Positions 41,901-52,753 of a stretch of 64,000 bases of DNA are shown piece after piece; position 1 is the first letter of the stretch, and the number at the start of each line of letters is the position of its first letter. Below the pieces are notes generated by a model. That model made no database searches. It saw only the letters and a program-made list of their open reading frames with translations, and was not told the origin of the DNA. Source of the DNA: Taudactylus pleione (Eukaryota; Chordata; Amphibia; Anura; Myobatrachidae); NCBI GenBank assembly GCA_031769625.1, contig JAUIMM010000519.1:1793501-1857500 (forward strand), given 5' to 3'. The position numbers were made by a program, and so were the translations under genes.

Positions 41901-42735
41901 AGGTGTTTATCTAAAAGCATCAGGGAGGATCCCCTCCAAAATGTTGTTATGGGGCCCACTACTTTCTAATTTATTTCCTACTAACATGGTGTAATTAAAG
42001 AGAACAGACTCACAATAAATCCAAGTTTATAGTCCATTTAATACTGTAGAGCCATGATGGACAACAGGCAGCACAGGGGCCACATGCAGGGCCACATTAC
42101 CAGCTTGACTAACCAGCAATGGATTTCCCTTAGTGATTGGGTTGTGTGAACGCATCTAGGTGGTGCTCTGATGTAAAGGGCCACATATTGGGTAATATAC
42201 AGTATGGTTTATTTTTCTCATATTACTAAGTATAATTATACTGGGCTCATTTCATAAAATATTTGTATCTATTATACATGCTTCATTAAATTAAGGCATT
42301 ACAAGTTTGCCTTAATTAGGTCCTGCATATTATTTAATGAGTCAAAAATAATTATGTAATCATTAAGGTTTTATGCATTATTTCAGAATTTTTATTTATA
42401 ATTGCGCCTGGTTTCCAAGACCCTTTTTGTGTGGTCCCAATATTGCAATGGAGACTGTACACATGCAATGGGTGGGTGTCTCTGTGCAAAGGGTGAGATC
42501 TCTGTGAAATGCAAGGTCCCTTATGGGGTAAAGTTATGTAATGGGGTCTACTTGCAATGCCACTTTCATTGCTCAGTATTAAGGTTTACTTACTGTATAC
42601 TGTATGATAGGCAGTAATGAAAGTGCAAGTGAGTTAAGGGATCAAGAGATTTTGCACCTGTCTCAGGAGTTTCTAGTGATGACATTAGTGAATAGATTAT
42701 GTTGCCAACCACTAGTTTAATACTTTAGATTAAGC
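41901..42735. other. Non-coding stretch
   Basis: No supportable gene. The first part probably continues the repeat-bearing element. 42,100-42,700 is AT-rich and featureless to me. Confidence 0.5.
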
Positions 42736-43742
42736 CAGGGCCGCAACTAGGGTGGGGCTGGAGGTGCACGTGCATCGGGTGCGCCGCTGTGCCCGGTGCC
42801 AGTGACCTCCAGCCCGGCGCTGCAGAGAGGCTCCAAGCCGGACGACCGCTGGTAATATTTATTACCAGCGGGCGCCCAGCTCCTTCTCTGCAGCGTCGCG
42901 GTGTAGCCGGAGCCGGAGGCTGGAGTTCTCTCCCGAACTCCAGCTTCCGGCTCTCCCCACGGGCACTATGGGAGAGACGTCATGACGTTTTCCCCATAGT
43001 TCTGAGGAGCAGCCGGCGGACCAGACGCGACGCTGGATGCAGGAGCAGGGTTCAAGGTAAGTATTTTTTTTTAATAAGCTGCACTACAGGGGCATTATTA
43101 TGGGGGCAGGGGCATTACTATGGGGGCATGGGCAATAATGGGCATTACCACAGGGGCATTACTGTGGGGGTATGAGCACTACAGGGGCATTACTATGAGA
43201 GCATGGACACTACAGGGGCATTACTATGAAAGCATTGGCACTACAGGGGCATTACCACAAGGGCATTAATATGGGAGCATGGGCACTACAGGGGCATTAC
43301 TATGAGAGCATGGACACTACAGGGGCATTACTATGAAAGCATTGGCACTACAGGGGCATTACCACAAGGACATTAATATGGGAGCATGGGCACTACAGGG
43401 GCATTACTATGAGAGCATGGACACTACAGGGGCATTACTATGAAAGAATGGGCACTACAGGGGCATTACCACAAGGGCATTAATATGGGAGCATGGGCAC
43501 TACAGGGGCATTACTATGGGGGTATTAGCATATGGGCATTACTATGGGGGAATTACAATATGGGCACTACTACAGGGGCATTGCTATGGGGGCATTATCA
43601 TATGGGCACTACTACAGGGGCATTACTATATGGGCACTACTACAGGGGGCATTACTATAGGGGCACTGCTGCAGAGGGAATTACCAGGTGGGGCGCCAAA
43701 TTACTGTCTTGCCCCTGGTGACAAAAATCCTAGTTTGCAGAT
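42736..43742. mobile_element. Non-autonomous hAT-like element carrying a 31-bp minisatellite
   Basis: The left end, CAGGGCCGCAACTAGGGT, matches the TIR of 52301-52574. The right end, CTAGTTTGCAGAT, is a degenerate complement. Flanks GATTAAGC (42728-42735) and GATTATGC (43743-43750) agree at 7 of 8 positions. No transposase. Confidence 0.72.
43085..43675. repeat. 31-bp minisatellite with 107-bp higher-order repeat
   Basis: Basic unit GGGGCATTACTATGAGAGCA plus TGGGCACTACA. A composite of about 107 bp starting TATGAGAGCATGG recurs at 43194, 43301 and 43408. The last part degenerates into GGGCACTACTACAGGGGCAT units. Confidence 0.93.
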
Positions 43743-43933
43743 GATTATGCACATGAATAACTCACAGTAATGTCTCTATACTGTAGATATGTATGGGAAC
43801 AGCAGACTTCTGCAATTTACCAAGCTCAGAGAAACGTATCTTTTCAGCCATCATCTGCAATGTAAACTTCTGACACTGCGATCAGCGTACTGTAGGATGC
43901 ATGTTTTATCATTTGCCAGGATATCTGGATACA

Positions 43934-45336
43934 GGGCTGTCTTAACAGCAGTGTGGGCCCTGGGCAAAGCAATGCACTGGGGCCCCTACCCACCTATTCT
44001 ATTCTAGCCTGGTGGTATTTATTGCACTTTTTTTTTTTTTTTTTTTAGTGGGAGTGGAGAGTGTAACATCCATTCCCCCTTAGGACAAAATAAAACACAT
44101 TGGTCCCGACAAGAAAAAAGATTGGCCCCCATGGGAAAAAAAAACACACAACAGCCCCCAAAGTACACACATTGTCCTACACAGGAAAAAATAAGACATT
44201 GATTCAATGATTGCCCTCACAGGGAAAACAATAAACATCACAAACATTGATTCCCCCCAGGCCCTCAGCACCACCCTAAGCCCTTGTAAACTCATAACCA
44301 TCCTCTGCTCCTCACCACCATCTTCAACCCCTCAGCACCATCCTCTGCTCCTCACCACCATCTTCAACCCCTCAGCACCATCCTCTGCTCCTCACCACCA
44401 TCTTCAACCCCTCAGCACCATCCTTTGCCCCTCAGCACCATCCTCTGCCCCTCAGCACCATCTTCAACCCCTCAGCACCATCCTCTGCCCCTCAGCACCA
44501 TCTTCAACCCCTCAGCACCATCCTCTGCCCCTCAGCACCATCCTCTGCCCCTCAGCACCATCTTCAACCCCTCAGCACCATCCTCTGCCCCTCAGCACCA
44601 TCTTCAACCCCTCAGCACCATCCTCTGCCCCTCAGCACCATCCTCTGCCCATCATCACCTTTCCGCAACCCTGTGTCTCTTAGCATCACCATTCCCCAGC
44701 CCATCTCTCGGCCTCTCCATTCCCCATCTTCACCATTCCCCAGATTCCCCTCGCCCTCTGTGTATCCAACCTCCCCCCCTTTGACACTAGTTGGACAGGC
44801 AGATTTATTAGATAAATTTTACCTACTTGCTGGTGCTGGCTCCTGCTCCTCCTTGACTTCTGTGTACACCATGGGCTGCTGCTGCTGCTGCTGTGCGTGC
44901 AGGGAAGGCTGCACTGCTCTGCAGATGTAGAGGGTGATGGAGGCGGGCCGCAGATGGACTGGAGGCGGAGCCGTCAGTGGTGACTGACGGCTCCGCAAAG
45001 GCTTATGGGAGGAGCTGCTGCGGGTGGACATGCGCAGCAGCTCCCCCGTCGCCCATTTTTCTTCAACTACAGTACGCTGATCGATCGGAGCTAAGCTCTG
45101 ATCGCAGCAGTGGCCAGCCAGGCCGGCGGAGAAGAGCAGTGGGGAATGAAGGGCGGCCACACAGGGGACCCTGGTGGTGAGTACTCGTCAATCGCGAGGC
45201 GGGGGGGGAATTGTGGTGTCGCTCATCACGGAGAGGGGGGGCAACTGGCCGCAGCAGCAGGGGGCTGGCGGGCCCCTTGAAGCTTGGGGCCCTTGGGCAA
45301 CTGCCCATTAAGCCCAATGGAAGAGACGGCCCTACA
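43934..45336. mobile_element. Non-autonomous DNA element flanked by TGGATACA
   Basis: TGGATACA occurs at 43926-43933 and 45337-45344. Ends resemble each other: CAGGGCTGTC (first CA shared with the flank) and the complement of TAGGGCCGTC. Contains a T17 run, a 20-bp minisatellite and a GC-rich right half. An 8-bp duplication suggests hAT. No coding sequence was recognised. Confidence 0.75.
44288..44655. repeat. 20-bp minisatellite
   Basis: Alternating CCCCTCAGCACCATCCTCTG and CCCCTCAGCACCATCTTCAA units, about 18 in total. The Pro/Ser/His ORFs across it repeat every 60 bp and are not genes. Confidence 0.95.
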
Positions 45337-45545
45337 TGGATACATTTATATATAGCCCCAAGAAATTAAACCTTATTGACGCAATATGCAAGAATAGTGA
45401 ATTATACTTTTTAGGGTCCCTGCCACCAAAAATAATTAGGCCCCTATATACAGTATATGTCTATTTAGAGACTGACCATCAGATACAGTCTGCAGAAGTA
45501 ACACAGATGTATAGGTATTGTTATATTTTAGCTGATTTCTAGTGT

Positions 45546-46436
45546 TGGGTATGCTAGCCCGGCTCTGATAATGCTAGCTGTCAGAATGCCGGCACCGTAA
45601 TCCCGATGCTGTGATTCCCAACGCTTGTAGGTAAGTGTTCTAACCCTTCGCCTAAATCTAACTCGCCTTTCCTGTAGCCTAACCCTCCCCTCCTGCAGCA
45701 TAACCCTCCCACCGCAGTCTTACCATAACCGCTTCCTCTCGCAGCCTAACCCTCCACTCCTGCAGCATAACCCTCCCACCGCAGTCTTACCATAACCGCT
45801 TCCTCTCGCAACCCAACTCTAACCCTCCCCTCCTGCAGCCTAACCCTTTCACCGCATCCTTACCATAACCGTTTCCTCTCACAGACTAACCCTCCCCTCC
45901 TGCAGCATATCCCTCCCACCGCATCCTTACCATAACCGTTTCCTCTCGCAGCCTAACCCTCCCCTCCTGCAGCCTAACCATCCCACCGCATCCTTACCAT
46001 AACCGTTTCCTCTTGCAGCCTAACCCTCCCCTCCTGCAGCATAACCCTCCCACCGCATCCTTACCATAACCGTTTCCTCTTGCAGCCTAACCCTCCCCTC
46101 CTGCAGCCTAACCCTCCCGCCGCATCATTACCATAACCATTTCCTCTTGTAGCCTAACCCTCCCCTCCTGCAGCCTAACCCTCCCTCCACATCCTTACCA
46201 TAACCGTTTCCGCTCGCAGTCTAACCCTCCCCTCCTGCAGCCTAACCCTCCCACCGCATCCTTACCATAACCGTTTCCTCTCGCAGCCTAACTCTAACCT
46301 AGTTAGACCTAGACTCTAGTGTCTAATTCTAACCCCTAATATTAAACCTAACCCTAATACCATATGGATTGCATCTTTCGGAATTCTGGAGCCGGGATTC
46401 TGACTGCTGTCGGTGACTACATCCCAATATCAGTAT
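45546..46436. mobile_element. MITE with CCCTAA-rich 66-bp minisatellite core
   Basis: The right end ACTGCTGTCGGTGACTACAT plus CCC is the complement of a GGGATGTAGTC terminus also seen near 48,200. The left end (TTGGGTATGCTAGCCCGGCT) is diverged. Between about 45,655 and 46,310 lie about ten units of about 66 bp, built from TAACCCTCCC, CTCCTGCAGCC and ACCATAACCGTTTCCTCTCG. Confidence 0.75.
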
Positions 46437-47066
46437 AAGCCAGTTATTTAATAGTTAAGTGCATATTGTAAATAGTTAAGTGCATTTTGTACATTCTATT
46501 AGTCAAGTGACCATCCAGCAGTTTCTATGATCTCATGTTACTATCTTATGTAAGTCCCTGAACAAATTTTCATATTCCTTTTAGCCTTATGAAAGTCTTG
46601 TGATGGCAATAGTGTGACAGAAGAAAGACCCCACCAATCCCAGCCCTGCATAATAAGTGACCTTATTCTAAGAACTCTGGTGAACAAAGCGGAATATTGG
46701 CACTTTGAAGCCTTGATACATGTTTTCTGTGCCAGTGCAGCTGTTAGCTCTTGTTTAGACAAACATGCTTCCAATGATTTGCTACAGACATTTTTATAGC
46801 TGTAAATCCTCATAAATAGAGATAAGCTAAATTTTCAAAAGTATTCTGTGACATATTCGCCACATTACACATTTTGCAGCAAAAATCGAGCACATTCCAC
46901 TGGCGGAAATCGTCCCTAATTGTTCCCATCCCTACCCCAACGACAACACACAGCATAATAATTGCCCATCACGATGCCAGCTCTATTCATAGACTAATAA
47001 TTCTGGGAAACACAAATTTGCATTTACGGTGCAGAGTGGTATTCTGTGAATGCTGTTGGGAACTAA
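46437..47066. other. Non-coding stretch
   Basis: No supportable gene, RNA or repeat terminus. Confidence 0.5.
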
Positions 47067-47557
47067 AGCCCTGATTCAGAGGTGCTCACTATTTGCGAGC
47101 GCTCGCTGTGAATCAGGGCGGGCCTTTTTTTTTTTTTACCGGCCTCGAGGCCACTCGCTAAGCTGTGGGTGACCAGCCACAGCTTTAGTGGGCGGCCTGG
47201 CGATGGTCGCGATTATCGCAATCATCGGGCTTACGACGAGACCCTTTAGGTAGGGTCTCGTGCACCGCATCCCCAGTGAACTTCCTGCTCTAATAGAGCA
47301 GGAGGTTCACTATTGACATCACTGGTGATGTCAGTAGGGCTGCCCACAAACGGCAGGCTTCCTTCAGGAACGCCTCCGTTTGTCCAGCCACCCCCCCTGC
47401 ACGCCTACAAAATGGGGAGAGTTGTCAATCACAATCGACAGCTGCCCCGTCTTGTAGTGAGTCCCGCAGCTAGTGAAAATTCACTTGCTACGGGTCTCGC
47501 GCACGTGCAGTGCGCACTGCCCAGCCATCGACCCGTGAGTGGGTCTGAATCAGGCCT
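47067..47557. mobile_element. Family A MITE with TSD TAA
   Basis: Ends AGCCCTGATTCAGAG and the complement of AGGCCTGATTCAGAC, flanked by TAA (47064-47066, 47558-47560). The interior shares CTGTGGGTGACCAGCCACAG, GAGACCCT...AGGGTCTC and GACATCACTGGTGATGTCAG hairpins with the copies at 33634 and 41057. Confidence 0.9.
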
Positions 47558-48247
47558 TAAGTCTTGGAGAGCTATATGGGTCTATTCATTATCACTTCAT
47601 TTTTACAAAAGCAGGTGAAAATGAACATTTTTACCTGCTTTTGTAGAAATTTACTTTTGGGGCCATTCATCAAAAAGGTAATGCAGGAGATATCACAGAC
47701 TTTTCACTTGCGATGTGGCCGGCTGCCCCTATACACTAGTATGAGTACAGAAATTCATCTATATTTTCAGAGCTTGACTGCGGGAGCACTCGTCATCTTT
47801 AGATGACGTTTGCTCCTGCACTCTGCGCTCATGATGCTCCTTCCCTATGGGAAGGGGTCCTGGGTTGGGAAGAGGGATGCTTTCGGATCCCTCCGCCCCT
47901 CTCCGGCTCCTTCCGCCAGGGCTTTGTTTACCTGCCTGAACTCTAGTTCACGCAGGCGTACTAGCACTGCCAAGTCGACTCTGCAGTGCTGTTTCACTGC
48001 TCCGAAAGCCCTGCAGCCTAACCCTAACCCTCCCCCTAGTGAGTAACACTAACCCCTAACCCTAAACCAAACCCTTCCTCTAACCCTAATACTTATCATC
48101 GGGAAACCAGCGGCCAGGATTCTGGAGCGGGGATTCTGACTGCTGTCGGGCATCCAGGGCCCGTAATCTGAGTGCCGGCATCCCAACCACTGGGACTGTG
48201 ACTACATCCCGTTTGAAAAATGACAGTTAGGAGCTGACTGTTACTTT
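47558..48247. other. Mosaic of MITE fragments
   Basis: 47,575-47,680 has mirrored ACAAAAGCAGGTGAAAATG/CACCTGCTTTTGT motifs. 48,000-48,206 is the right part of the GGGATGTAGTC family with CCTAACCC repeats. 48,207-48,237 (TTTGAAAAATGACAGTTAGG) matches 49,753-49,775 inside the next MITE. Confidence 0.55.
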
Positions 48248-48272
48248 GGGGTCTATTTACTAAGCAGTGTTA

Positions 48273-48589
48273 TGGTGCATAGTTACACACGGTCAGATTT
48301 TTCCTTCAGATATGAACGATAACGATTTAAAAATCGTTCAGTCGTTCATATCTGAAGGAAAATCTGACATATCTGACATGCCTGAACGATGGACGATTTA
48401 CAATGTGCGTTCTTATCTGACATCTGATGTGTTTGCAGTCAGACTTGGACGATTCCATTCATTTTAATGCAGTCAAAAATCGTTCAATCGTTCAAATCGT
48501 TCAAGACTTTGGTAAAATCGTTCAAATCGTTCAATCGTTCATCTGACAAATCTGACAAGTCTGACAAATCTGACCGTGTGTATGCTCCA
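48273..48589. mobile_element. MITE with TSD TTA and subterminal octamer repeats
   Basis: Inserted between TTA duplicates (48270-48272, 48590-48592). The ends are TGGTGCATAGTTACACACGG and the complement of CCGTGTGTATGCTCCA. The motifs ATCGTTCA and ATCTGACA each recur many times, and a long stem (TCAGATATGAACGA with its complement) occupies the left third. 317 bp, no ORF of interest. Confidence 0.88.
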
Positions 48590-48650
48590 TTAGGAGACAG
48601 AGTGAAAAGTGATAAGAAAGTGATAAGGTGCCAGCCAGTCTGCTCCCAAC

Positions 48651-49726
48651 CAGGGGAGTAGCGAGGGTGGTTCCAGTGGAGCATGAGCTCCAGGCGCCAA
48701 AATGGACAGAGGGCGCCATTCAGGTTTCCGGAATTCATGGGGTGCTGCACAGTATGCCTGTTAGTTTTATCTTGGTTTGTTTACTCTATATCCTAAATAT
48801 GTTATGGATCTGAGATCCGTTTCTACATCCTCTGTGACCATCTTCTGTCACCTCCCCTTTCCTGTCAGATTGATTACATTCACTTCTCACCTCTTTAATT
48901 CCCTCCCCTATCTACCATGGGATTGGCTCTTTGCCCCTGTCCACTCCTTTCTTTTTGGCTTCTGTCACCACCCCTCTCTGATCAACTCTTTGTCCCTCCC
49001 CTGTACTTTCTTATTGGCTTCTGTCACCACCCCTCTCCTCTCCTTTTTCCTATTGGCTTCTGTCACCTCCCCTCTCCTCTCCTTTTCCTATTGGCAGGTA
49101 TGAGGCAGGTATGAGTTAAAAAAAGTCACTCACTGCTTTGCTATTTAAAATAATGGAGGTGTTCCCAGGCATGACCATAAAGTGTTATTTTAAAAATACT
49201 GTATTAGGAGACCTGAAATAATGGTGGTAGACAGAACATGGTTAGTAGTACTCACATTAATATACTGTAGGTGCAATGTATATTTGCGAAGTAGGAGCAC
49301 AGCTGAGAATGGAGCTTCCCATAGGTGTTCCCACTCCAGTGATAGCTGCTTGGGGCAGTAATTGCAGTAATAAGCTGTGAACCCTGTGGCACATGTATTC
49401 TGTCAATTTAAGTTAAATGATCAGAATATATAATACAATCTGCTCTATTGACTGATAACAATGATTCAAAGGAGATAAAAGTCAGATCCTAGGTGCTATA
49501 CATAAATAAAGAGGTGCCAAAGCAGCTACCCCTTAATGTCAGAAGCATTCTATTCCCCCAATGGGATCTCAACGCCCAGTGTGATACTAACACTGCTTGC
49601 TGTTTTTATCTTCATTTCAGTATTCCCCTGCAGGGTGGCCATACCCCACTGGCACAGTTGAGTACAGGCAGGGGGTGCTACGACATGCACTTTCTCCAGG
49701 CGCCATGGTTCCACGCTACTCCTCTG
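48651..49726. mobile_element. hAT-type non-autonomous element, TSD CTCCCAAC
   Basis: Ends CAGGGGAGTAGCGAGGGTGG and the complement of CGCTACTCCTCTG. CTCCCAAC flanks both sides (48643-48650, 49727-49734). 1076 bp. A CTTCTGTCACCACCCCTCTC repeat recurs three to four times near 48,960-49,090. No transposase. Confidence 0.9.
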
Positions 49727-49843
49727 CTCCCAACTGTCATCTCACAGGCTGTGTTTGAAAAATGACAGTTGGGAGCTGATTGGCTGGCACCTTATCACTT
49801 TCTTATCACTTTTCACTCTAACACTGCTTAGTAAATAGACCCC

Positions 49844-50580
49844 TTTATCTCTCTCCACTTTATCTCTCTCCAAGGCTTAGTACATCTACCCCTTTGTGTG
49901 AAATATCGCTCATATTTACTCATAACCTTCGCTACCAGATGTACAGTGGTCCTTTTGATTTGGAACTAGAAATCCCAGCATAAATGCCACAAGAGACACA
50001 GGGTGCTAAAGCCTGGTATTCAGGGTGGCAGAGAGGAGGGGGAAACTTGTAGTAATTACCCGGGCCCGGGCTTGTTGGAGGGGCCTGGTGGGAGCCCTGG
50101 TTAGTGGCCCCCTCCCCATACCTTAGCACTTTTTACCTGTCAGTAGCAGAAGCCTCCATGGATGCAGACTTCCTGGCCTCACAAGCTGAAAAAAATTGCG
50201 TGTGTTGATTTTTTTCTGCCTTCACGTTGTACTATATAGAACCAGGTCTGCACAGCATGTTTTCTGTGCCATGCCTCCTGACTTTCTCACTGCTGACATG
50301 GCTGACGGAGGCACAGATCTCTTAAACCGGGACTGTGCCACCAAATCGGGTCATTTGGGAGGTATGTTGTAGTAACTGGCTTGGATGGACTGTTTGGCGG
50401 AACTAATGGCATGAGTCACCAGGGGACCATCTGGGATGTTGCTGAGAACTGGGATACATCCCCCCATGAATGCGGCATGCTCTGGACTTGCTCATGACTG
50501 AACTACAGCTACATGAGATGAATGGCCGTTTCATTGAAAGAGTTTATGTCACAAATACTATCTCTGAATGTTTGAGCATA
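49844..50580. other. Non-coding stretch
   Basis: A TTTGGGAGGTATG end near 50,350 resembles the CATACCTCCCAA MITE terminus of 54727, so a degraded copy may be present. No gene seen. Confidence 0.5.
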
Positions 50581-50736
50581 CAGTGGCTTGCAAAAGAATT
50601 CAATCCCCCAAGAAGTCAAAAGATGTGTCAGTATTACAAATAACATTTACATATACTGTGTTATCAGATTGTAATGAAATTTGGAATATTAATTTATGCC
50701 TTGGGTGTGAAGATAAATTCTAAATCTTAGGCTGAT

Positions 50737-51163
50737 ATGTACACTGGTTTTTATATATGTCTTTAAACTGCCATTTTTTAATGCAAAATTTGCTATTAAC
50801 TGTTTTTTTTTAAATTGCTTTTGCAGCTCACCTAATTGAGCTAGAGATTTGGGCAATATCTAATTTTAAACCTCTTTTTAATGAGAGGTTTAAAATGAGA
50901 ACAATTTTTGAGAGTTTTTTTTTATTTAAAAATTAAAGGAATATGACTTTTTGAGAGAATCAAAATTTTTATTTAATTTTTTTTTTTATTGAAACATACT
51001 GCTGTTATATATCACACAAAAACCCAGAAAAAGAGGTTTAAAATTATGAGACCTTGCCAAACTCAATTAGGTCAGCTGCAAAAGCAATTTAAAAAACTGC
51101 TAAAAGAAATTTTTTATTAAAAAAATTGCCGTTTTAAAGGTATATAATTTCAAAACCAGTGTA
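50737..51163. repeat. Foldback inside the Tc1-type element
   Basis: GTACACTGGTTTT at the left pairs with AAAACCAGTGTAC at the right. Inner pairs include AATTGCTTTTGCAGCT/AGCTGCAAAAGCAATT and AAACCTCTTTTT/AAAAAGAGGTTT. The arms are about 190 bp, imperfect, with an A/T-rich loop. Probably an independent MITE. Confidence 0.8.
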
Positions 51164-51383
51164 CTTATCAGATTTGAGGGATTTTTTTACACCCACACCA
51201 GGATTTATTATACTGTACCAAATTTAGAAAATGTAAGGTAGATTTTTTTTTCGGAAATTGTGTTGATTTTGTGCAGAATGACCCAATAATAACTGAAAAA
51301 TGCTTCTTCCATAATAAAATGTTTATAATTTTTTGAGAAAACTTGAGATACCATTTTAATACCTATTATTTATAGCCAACTGT

Positions 51384-51848
51384 GAGCCTGATTCAGAGAT
51401 GTACCCTGATGCCGCAGCTGCTGTGTGTGTGTGTACGCAACTACTGTGTGAAAATATGCAAATTACTAAATTGCCGGGATTTGTATTGAGATGCGCATCT
51501 GCGTTCAAAGATGCAGCATTGGACGCAGATCATTAGATTATCGCATTTTGCCTACTCAGAATGGCCACAGGAAATGAGATACCGGAGCCATTTTCACTGC
51601 GTGCGGGATCTTAAACACAAGCTGTGACATGCCCCAAAAAACAGTTGTGACATGCCTACATTTTTTGCTGCCACTCCCCGTTACCTCCCACAAACACTCC
51701 CTGACCTTCAATCATACTGCGAGTAAAAAATTGCTGCAAGCGACTACGGTAATGTACCTGCGCTGTGTGACTTAGACGCATGCACAGCTTACCAATAATC
51801 TCTCAATTGTGAAAATATCAGCATTGCGTCCATCTGTGAATCAGGCCC
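51384..51848. mobile_element. Family B MITE with TSD TGT
   Basis: Ends GAGCCTGATTCAGAG and the complement of CTGTGAATCAGGCCC, flanked by TGT (51381-51383, 51849-51851). It is the best complete copy of the family and the reference for 6830-7310 and 33478-34325. Confidence 0.9.
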
Positions 51849-52300
51849 TGTGTGGCTAGCTAGGCTGGTCATGACCATGCTGCCATAATTTATACCTCCT
51901 TAGAGTGGCCAGAACTCCCGCATACCACCAACTGACGCAACACACTGGCCTCACCCCTTAGTGTGGCCAGCTGCGTCTCCTCTCCGAACCTCTCCTGGAG
52001 AGGACTTCCAAAGTAGGCAAGTATGGCCTATTTTATGTTGAGGCCTGGTGCTGTAGCTCCATCCTCCCCACTGTCAATCTGGCCCTATTCAAGAGCCTAC
52101 TGATAAAAATACTTTCTGTAACAATCTGTCATATGTAATAGAGACAAATCTGATGACTTTTTAGGGGGTTGCATACTTTTGCAAGACACTGTATAACTAT
52201 ATACATATGTATAACATTATTTTTTTCTGCTTGCTTTTAAGTTTATAGTAAAGTTATTTTCTGTTGCTGGAAACATCATATGACATTAGTGCAGCTAAAT

Positions 52301-52574
52301 CAGATCCGTAACTAGACCTTTTGGTGCCCTGTGCCAGAAATAGCATTGGCGCCTCCCCTATTTTTTAAATAGGGAGATAACACACCCGAAAAAGGGCCAT
52401 TGCCTGGGGAAGGGCCAGGGAAGAGATAGGGGAGGCCAGGAGATGCTGGGGATAACATAAGAGGAAGCTACAAGTGAGAATGATAATAAATATATAAAAC
52501 TGACAGGTCCAAACAGCGCCCCCTGCCCTGCGGTGCCCTGTGCCATGGCACTGGTCGCACTAGTTACGGCCCTG
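52301..52574. mobile_element. Short hAT-type MITE, TSD AGCTAAAT
   Basis: Ends CAGATCCGTAACTAG and the complement of CTAGTTACGGCCCTG. AGCTAAAT flanks both sides (52293-52300, 52575-52582). GGTGCCCTGTGCCA repeats in direct orientation just inside both ends. 274 bp, no ORF of interest. Confidence 0.92.
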
Positions 52575-52582
52575 AGCTAAAT

Positions 52583-52713
52583 GATCACTTAATTTAATGA
52601 TCTCTAACATCCCTGCAGATGATGCTCGTTATTAACATGTACAATCCCCATACTAATACTTTTCTCATTCCCTACATGATGCACATGTCTACTGTTAGGT
52701 TTACTATTATTAA

Positions 52714-52753
<40 letters not shown>

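Larger units (their letters stand above)
48248..49843. mobile_element. Outer MITE holding two further elements
   Basis: TIRs are GGGGTCTATTTACTAAGCAG and the complement of CTGCTTAGTAAATAGACCCC. The similarity extends inward (AAGTGATAAG, GGTGCCAGCCA and their complements). TTT flanks both sides. Own sequence: 48248-48272, 48590-48650 and 49727-49843. The fragment at 11424-11457 shows the same start without the first insertion. Confidence 0.88.
50581..52191. mobile_element. Tc1/mariner-type non-autonomous element with nested insertions
   Basis: Ends CAGTGGCTTGCAAAAG and the complement of CTTTTGCAAGACACTG (15 of 16), flanked by TA (50579-50580, 52192-52193). No transposase remains. The interior holds a foldback (50737-51163) and a family B MITE (51384-51848). 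Confidence 0.88.

Noticed and set aside
44207..44784. Pro/Ser/His-rich ORFs of 119-158 codons
   Set aside because: Generated by a 20-bp minisatellite, no unique domain, overlapping frames equally open.
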